Source: Microcaldota archaeon (GTDB taxonomy: Archaea; Micrarchaeota; Micrarchaeia; Micrarchaeales; Micrarchaeaceae). From it: a stretch of 8,323 nt of DNA. The translations under genes were made by a program, and so were the position numbers. Below the pieces are notes generated by a model. That model saw only the letters and a list, made by a program, of their open reading frames with translations, was not told the origin of the DNA and did not search any database. Of this stretch, positions 5,111 to 8,323 are shown in pieces. The stretch spans positions 1-8,323 of the forward strand of contig DAHWIS010000033.1 of assembly GCA_027344745.1 (NCBI GenBank), read 5' to 3'. Position 1 is the first letter of the stretch, and each line of letters begins with the position of its first letter.

Positions 5111-6388
5111 ATGGCAGACAAACCACATCTGAACCTAATCTTTATAGGACACGTTGACCACGGAAAATCAACAACTGTAGGCAGATTGCTTTACGAGACA
5201 GGGGCGATAACGGACAGGGATCTGGCGAGGTACAAGGAGATAACGCAGCAGCTAAACAGGTCTACGTTCGAATTTGCATTCGTAATGGACCAGCTGAAGG
5301 AGGAACGAGAGAGGGGAATAACCATAGACATAATGCACAGGGATTTCCAGACTCCTAAGTTCTATTTCACGATCATTGACGCGCCGGGACACAGGGACTT
5401 CGTGAAGAACATGATTACCGGAGCAAGCCAGGCAGACGCGGCGGTTCTGGTAGTAAGCGCAGTCGACGGCGTACAGTCGCAGACAAGGGAACATGCCATA
5501 CTGGCAAACGTGCTGGGCATAGGCCAGATAATCGTAGGCGTAAACAAGATGGACGCTGCAAACTTCGATCAGGCGAAATTCGAAACCGCGAAGAAAGCCG
5601 CGCTAGATTTGCTCAAGTCTTTGGGCTACAGGAATGTAGACGCCATAAACGTAGTGCCATATTCTGCTTACGAAGGAAGCAACATAGCGAAGAAACCGGA
5701 AAAGATGCCATGGTACAACGGGCCAACGCTTCTGCAGACATTGGATCTTTTGACTGTGCCGGTAAAGCCAACCGATAAGCCTCTCAGGCTACCCATACAG
5801 GATGTATACAGCATATCCGGTTTTGGAACTGTACCTGTGGGAAGAGTAGAGACTGGAGTTATGAAACCTGGCGATTCTGTAATAATAATGCCCGGCGGAG
5901 TAAAGACCGAAATCAAGAGCATCGAGATGCATCACCAGCAGCTGCAAAAGGCAGAGCCTGGAGATAACGTAGGTTTTAACATTAAAGGTGTAGACAGAAA
6001 GGACATAAAACGCGGCGATGTCATAGGGCCGACAAGCAACCCTCCGATGGTAGCTTCAGAATTCACGGCGCAGGTGATAGTGCTGCACCACCAGAACGTA
6101 ATAGCCAAAGGATATACGCCCGTGTTCCACATACATACTGCACAACTGGCATGCACTATAACCGACATTCTTGAAAAGAAGGATCCTAAGACCGGCCAAA
6201 CTCTGGAGAAGAACCCGGAAACCATAAAAACAGGAGATATAGCCATAGTGAAAATAAAACCTACGAAGCCAATAGCGTTGGAGAAGTACAGCGATTTCCC
6301 GCAATTGGGTAGGTTCGCGATAAGGGACATGGGAGAAACTGTCGGCGCGGGAGTCATACTCGACGTCGTGCCTGCAGTGCCTAAGTAA
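5111..6388 (+). CDS. tuf: Elongation factor 1-alpha (aEF1A, EF-Tu homologue)
   Basis: This GTPase delivers aminoacyl-tRNA to the ribosomal A site. The product has 425 residues, a normal archaeal length. GTPase motifs are all intact: GHVDHGKS (13-20), switch I with [10 protein letters not shown] (64-73), DAPGH (90-94), NKMD (145-148) and the G5 region VPYSAYEG. Then come [15 protein letters not shown], domain II with [13 protein letters not shown], and domain III ending [19 protein letters not shown]. The [18 protein letters not shown] opening and the [13 protein letters not shown] segment are typical of aEF1A rather than bacterial EF-Tu. It is followed by the uS10 gene after 14 nt on the same strand, a classic archaeal pairing, and surely co-transcribed with it. 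The intact NKMD here contrasts with the altered G4 in the aIF2-gamma of the same window. Confidence 0.98.
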   Translation: MADKPHLNLIFIGHVDHGKSTTVGRLLYETGAITDRDLARYKEITQQLNRSTFEFAFVMDQLKEERERGITIDIMHRDFQTPKFYFTIIDAPGHRDFVKNMITGASQADAAVLVVSAVDGVQSQTREHAILANVLGIGQIIVGVNKMDAANFDQAKFETAKKAALDLLKSLGYRNVDAINVVPYSAYEGSNIAKKPEKMPWYNGPTLLQTLDLLTVPVKPTDKPLRLPIQDVYSISGFGTVPVGRVETGVMKPGDSVIIMPGGVKTEIKSIEMHHQQLQKAEPGDNVGFNIKGVDRKDIKRGDVIGPTSNPPMVASEFTAQVIVLHHQNVIAKGYTPVFHIHTAQLACTITDILEKKDPKTGQTLEKNPETIKTGDIAIVKIKPTKPIALEKYSDFPQLGRFAIRDMGETVGAGVILDVVPAVPK

Positions 6389-6402
6389 GTTGGGGTATTA
6401 AA

Positions 6403-6714
6403 ATGGCAAATATAGCGGTAATAAAGCTTGCAAGCATCTCGCAAAAGGACGCCGACGATGTGATGCAGCAGATAAAGGCCATTGCAACTTCGATGAATGT
6501 CAAGACGAAGGGCCCTATCCCATTCCCTACCAAAAGGATATCGCACACGACCAGAAAGACGCCATGCGGTGACGGAAGCCACACATACGAGAAATGGGAA
6601 CTTAGAGTCCACAAAAGGCTGATACACGTATATGCAAACGACCAGGCATTAAGGCAGGTCATGAGGATACTAGTGCCGGACACCGTCCAGATAGAAATAA
6701 GCCTGAGCGGCTGA
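6403..6714 (+). CDS. rpsJ: Ribosomal protein uS10
   Basis: This is a protein of the small-subunit head. The product is 103 residues, the usual archaeal size. It contains KGPIPFPTKRISHTTRKTPCG (residues 36-56), the long loop that packs in the head, then EKWELRVHKRLIHVYA and the C-terminal VPDTVQIEISLSG. The TTGGGGT (6389-6395 region) just upstream of the ATG is a plausible SD. It sits 14 nt after aEF1A, forming the conserved aEF1A-uS10 operon. Oligo-T tracts follow within about 40 nt. Nothing is unusual in the protein. Confidence 0.97.
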   Translation: MANIAVIKLASISQKDADDVMQQIKAIATSMNVKTKGPIPFPTKRISHTTRKTPCGDGSHTYEKWELRVHKRLIHVYANDQALRQVMRILVPDTVQIEISLSG

Positions 6715-6724
6715 AATATTACGC

Positions 6725-6756
6725 TCTTCTTTGCCTTTTTCTTTTTCTATTTTTTC
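6725..6756 (+). terminator. T-rich terminator after the aEF1A-uS10 operon
   Basis: Three T runs (6736-6740, 6742-6746, 6750-6755) in a pyrimidine-rich stretch start about 20 nt after the uS10 stop, as expected of archaeal oligo-T termination. No stem precedes them. Confidence 0.6.
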
Positions 6757-6778
6757 TCAATCAAAATTTGTAAATGCG

Positions 6779-6811
6779 TATAAATTTTATCTACCAACGC
6801 TTTTAAGCGTT
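6779..6811 (+). promoter_or_regulatory. Promoter of the DUF59 gene with palindrome near the start site
   Basis: TATAAATT (6779-6786) is a TATA box whose start site would fall near 6805-6810. Exactly there lies a perfect palindromic repeat, AACGCTT (6796-6802) with AAGCGTT (6805-6811) and a TT centre. A symmetric site at the start of transcription is a typical archaeal repressor position. The leader to the ATG at 6835 would be about 25-30 nt. The operator role is inference. Confidence 0.45.
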
Positions 6812-6834
6812 AAACAACCTAATCTGCTGATAAA

Positions 6835-7125
6835 ATGGTAACAGTAAAGGACGTAGTCGAAGCCCTCTCCCAATGCAAAGATCCCGAACTGGATGCGGAC
6901 ATAGTAAACCTTGGATTAATATACAACATAAAAATACTGGAAGGAAAAGATGTCAAGGTTACAATGACTATGACATCGCCGATGTGTCCTGTCACATCGT
7001 TGATACTGGCAGATGCCCAGCTCAGGCTTGAGAATATAAGCAATGTCGGAAAAGTAGAGCTGGAACTTGTTTGGGACCCGATGTGGGCCACGGAGATGAT
7101 GAGCGACGACATAAAATACAGGTAA
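6835..7125 (+). CDS. MIP18/DUF59 family Fe-S cluster assembly protein (SufT-like)
   Basis: The 96-residue product is a stand-alone MIP18-family domain (PaaD, SufT and yeast Cia2 are relatives), small proteins that help mature or deliver iron-sulfur clusters. Visible family marks: KDPELDADIVNLGLIYNI (residues 16-33; consensus DPEI..NIVDLGLVYDV), TMTSPMCPVTS (45-55) carrying the conserved Cys, and the closing VWDPMWATEMMSDDIK (80-95; consensus VWxPPWxxxMMSE). It stands alone between the aEF1A-uS10 terminator and the convergent ndk, with which it leaves only a 9-nt gap. The upstream SD (TGCTGAT) is weak. Its promoter contains a palindrome. The precise client proteins cannot be told from sequence. 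Confidence 0.9.
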   Translation: MVTVKDVVEALSQCKDPELDADIVNLGLIYNIKILEGKDVKVTMTMTSPMCPVTSLILADAQLRLENISNVGKVELELVWDPMWATEMMSDDIKYR

Positions 7126-7134
7126 TGCAGTTCA

Positions 7135-7698
7135 TCAATATTCTATCATTTCATCTGCACGCTTATAGCCGATTATCTCTTCGGCGTTGAACCATACTGG
7201 TATCTCGCGCTCTGCAGTTTTTGCGCTGTCAGAAGCGTGTATTACACTTCTTACTATTCTATGCTCGTTGTCTGCAATGCCATAAGAATCCGTCGAGAAC
7301 ATACCCCTTATAGTGGATGGGTCTGCCAAGCTCGGCGCAGTAGCGCCGGCAAATTTCCTTACTGCTGATATTGCATCGTTGCCTTCCAGAACTATTGCGA
7401 TTATTGGTTTTTCTTTAATGCCATCTATAAGCCATCCCCTTATCCGGGTGCCAAGCTCAAGCGGGGTGCCTTTGAGCTCCGCGCCTTTTTTATCATAGCT
7501 CTTTTTAGTTTTTTCCCATACCTCTTCATACCATTCCTTATCGAGTATGTAATGCCTCTCTACTGTTTCCTTTGCGGGTTTTACCGTTTTCATTGCAACT
7601 ATTTTCAGTCCAGCGTCTTCAAACATCTGGATAATCCTGCCTGCAATGCCCCTATATACTGCTTCCGGTTTTATCAATACCAATGTTCTTTCTATCAT
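7135..7698 (-). CDS. ndk: Nucleoside diphosphate kinase, long archaeal form
   Basis: This enzyme transfers the gamma phosphate from ATP to other NDPs through a phospho-His, supplying GTP for translation among other uses. The product has 187 residues against about 130-155 for the ordinary type. The core is clear: ERTLVLIKPEAVYRG (3-17), the segment GATAPSLADPSTIRGMFSTDSYG (118-140) and the catalytic H154 in SVIHASDS. Two insertions explain the length: about 30 residues around 56-90 (WYEEVWEKTKKSYD and onward), and about 10 residues (YGIADNEHRIV) between the TIRG motif and the catalytic His. I recall similar long forms in some other archaea, so this is probably a subfamily trait rather than an oddity. 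It converges on the DUF59 gene and diverges from infB; in many archaea ndk and infB are co-oriented. The start ATG is preceded by GATGATCTT, a weak SD. Confidence 0.95.
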   Translation of the reverse strand: MIERTLVLIKPEAVYRGIAGRIIQMFEDAGLKIVAMKTVKPAKETVERHYILDKEWYEEVWEKTKKSYDKKGAELKGTPLELGTRIRGWLIDGIKEKPIIAIVLEGNDAISAVRKFAGATAPSLADPSTIRGMFSTDSYGIADNEHRIVRSVIHASDSAKTAEREIPVWFNAEEIIGYKRADEMIEY

Positions 7699-7972
7699 AA
7701 GATCATCTAAATTAAAGCGAACTAAACGCCAAGCAAAACCTCTGTTAAGGCTTCGATGTATGATTACATATGCAATAAAGATTAGGAAGTTGAATTCTTA
7801 AATACTTTTGCACTGATCATAGATTTGCAGGTAGTTTCTCTTTTCTTTTCTTTTTGTAGTCGGGGAAATCTACAGATGCAAAAGCCGATCTTAATAACCG
7901 TATGGTAAAAGCTAAAAATCTAAACCACTAATAGCTAAATGCACAAAGTTCGGTTTTTACAAGGTGTCCAAA
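7699..7972. other. Divergent spacer between ndk and infB
   Basis: The 274 bp hold no convincing gene or RNA. Visible pieces are a TATA-like CTTAAATAC (7797-7805), usable on either strand (on the minus strand GTATTTAAG, about 100 nt before ndk); a run of T-rich tracts (7835-7855) that reads as an oligo-T terminator on the plus strand; and weak short inverted repeats around 7826-7882 (TTTGCAGGTAG against CTACAGATGCAAA). The infB promoter is probably the AT-rich stretch at 7888-7924, but no box stands out. Confidence 0.35.
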
Positions 7973-8323
7973 ATGATAAGGCAGCCGATAATAAGCGTAA
8001 TGGGGCATGTCGACCACGGAAAGACATCGCTGTTGGACAAGATAAGGAATACTGCAATAGCGTCAAAGGAGTCCGGCAGGATAACCCAGCATATAGGCGC
8101 CAGCGAAGTCCCGATAAGCGTTGTCAACAGCGTATGCTCTGGCATCCCGGGCGCAGGCAAGGGCGCAATCACATTACCCGGACTTCTATTCATAGACACT
8201 CCCGGGCATGAGGCATTTACAAATCTAAGGAAACGCGGGGGCAGCGTAGCAGATCTGGCCATCGTTGTAGTCGACATAATGCAGGGTTTTCAGCCTCAGA
8301 CCATAGAAGCCATAAACATACTC
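7973..8323 (+). CDS. infB: Translation initiation factor aIF5B (IF2-like), N-terminal part (cut by window edge)
   Basis: The 117 codons up to the window edge cover most of the GTPase domain of the IF2/eIF5B family, which promotes ribosomal subunit joining. Motifs: GHVDHGKT (11-18) followed by SLLDKIR, switch [15 protein letters not shown] (34-47), the aIF5B-specific insert with [11 protein letters not shown] before [15 protein letters not shown] (68-82), and [25 protein letters not shown]. The P-loop is only 10 residues from the start, so there is no long eukaryote-type N-terminal extension, as is usual in archaea. The ATG at 7973 is supported by GGTG (7963-7966) with 6 nt spacing. Switch I reads [10 protein letters not shown] where GGITQHIGAT is usual, a mild change. 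Archaeal aIF5B is about 590-600 residues, so roughly four fifths lie beyond the window. Confidence 0.95.
   Translation, partial: MIRQPIISVMGHVDHGKTSLLDKIRNTAIASKESGRITQHIGASEVPISVVNSVCSGIPGAGKGAITLPGLLFIDTPGHEAFTNLRKRGGSVADLAIVVVDIMQGFQPQTIEAINIL

Noticed and set aside
5932..6627. Minus-strand open frame of 231 codons across aEF1A and uS10
   Set aside because: It is antisense to two unmistakable genes and resembles nothing. It is open by composition only.
7939..8211. Plus-strand frame overlapping the start of infB
   Set aside because: It is an out-of-frame reading of the aIF5B GTPase domain with a basic, low-sense composition.
1..8323. tRNA, rRNA, CRISPR arrays and C/D-box RNAs
   Set aside because: Reading the spacers on both strands showed no cloverleaf, no regularly spaced repeats and no convincing paired C and D boxes. 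A covariance search could overturn this.

Overview
The window is core-genome DNA from an archaeon. The evidence is aIF2-gamma with a zinc knuckle, eukaryote-type ribosomal protein S6e, a two-AAA-domain Cdc48/VAT ATPase, EF-1alpha (aEF1A), aIF5B-type translation initiation, and GGTG(A)-type Shine-Dalgarno sites close to several starts. The compact layout, with short genes and short spacers, and the long archaeal-type nucleoside diphosphate kinase would fit a small-genome lineage such as DPANN/Micrarchaeota. That placement is inference only.

Layout from left to right. (1) Positions 1-177, minus strand: the N-terminal 59 residues of an AbiEii-like nucleotidyltransferase (toxin family). A 34-bp near-perfect palindrome sits over its presumed TATA box. 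(2) Positions ~238-637: a scar of an IS200/IS605-type element. It holds a right-end/omega-RNA-like segment with two hairpins, a second bulged hairpin, and an N-terminal fragment of a TnpA-like transposase that runs into the 3' end of the next gene. (3) Positions 634-4500, minus strand: cdc48, then rps6e, then the aIF2-gamma gene, all co-oriented. (4) Positions 4643-4824, minus strand: a tiny gene with its own promoter, SD and oligo-T terminator, encoding a 28-residue protein that is 24/28 Glu/Asp. (5) Positions 4825-5110: a 286-bp gene-free divergent spacer (333 bp counted from the acidic gene's start) with two hairpin structures and the aEF1A promoter. (6) Positions 5111-6714, plus strand: aEF1A and ribosomal protein uS10, a classic archaeal pair. 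(7) Positions 6835-7125, plus strand: a MIP18/DUF59 Fe-S assembly protein with a palindrome near its predicted transcription start. (8) Positions 7135-7698, minus strand: ndk. (9) Positions 7973-8323, plus strand: the N-terminal 117 codons of aIF5B (infB), running off the right edge.

Functionally this is mostly a translation and protein-quality neighbourhood. Three translational GTPases (aIF2-gamma, aEF1A, aIF5B), two small-subunit ribosomal proteins and NDK (which can supply GTP) lie together with Cdc48, whose C-terminus carries a possible proteasome-docking Hb-Tyr-X tail. As I recall, ndk, infB, rps6e and the aIF2-gamma gene are neighbours in other archaea. Here they are present but split and flipped. 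The accessory material (AbiEii-like gene and IS scar) is confined to the left end. I see no complete undescribed system. The best candidates for something new are the acidic micro-protein, the palindrome-controlled AbiEii-like gene without a visible partner, the orphan omega-RNA-like segment, and an aIF2-gamma with altered guanine-recognition motifs.
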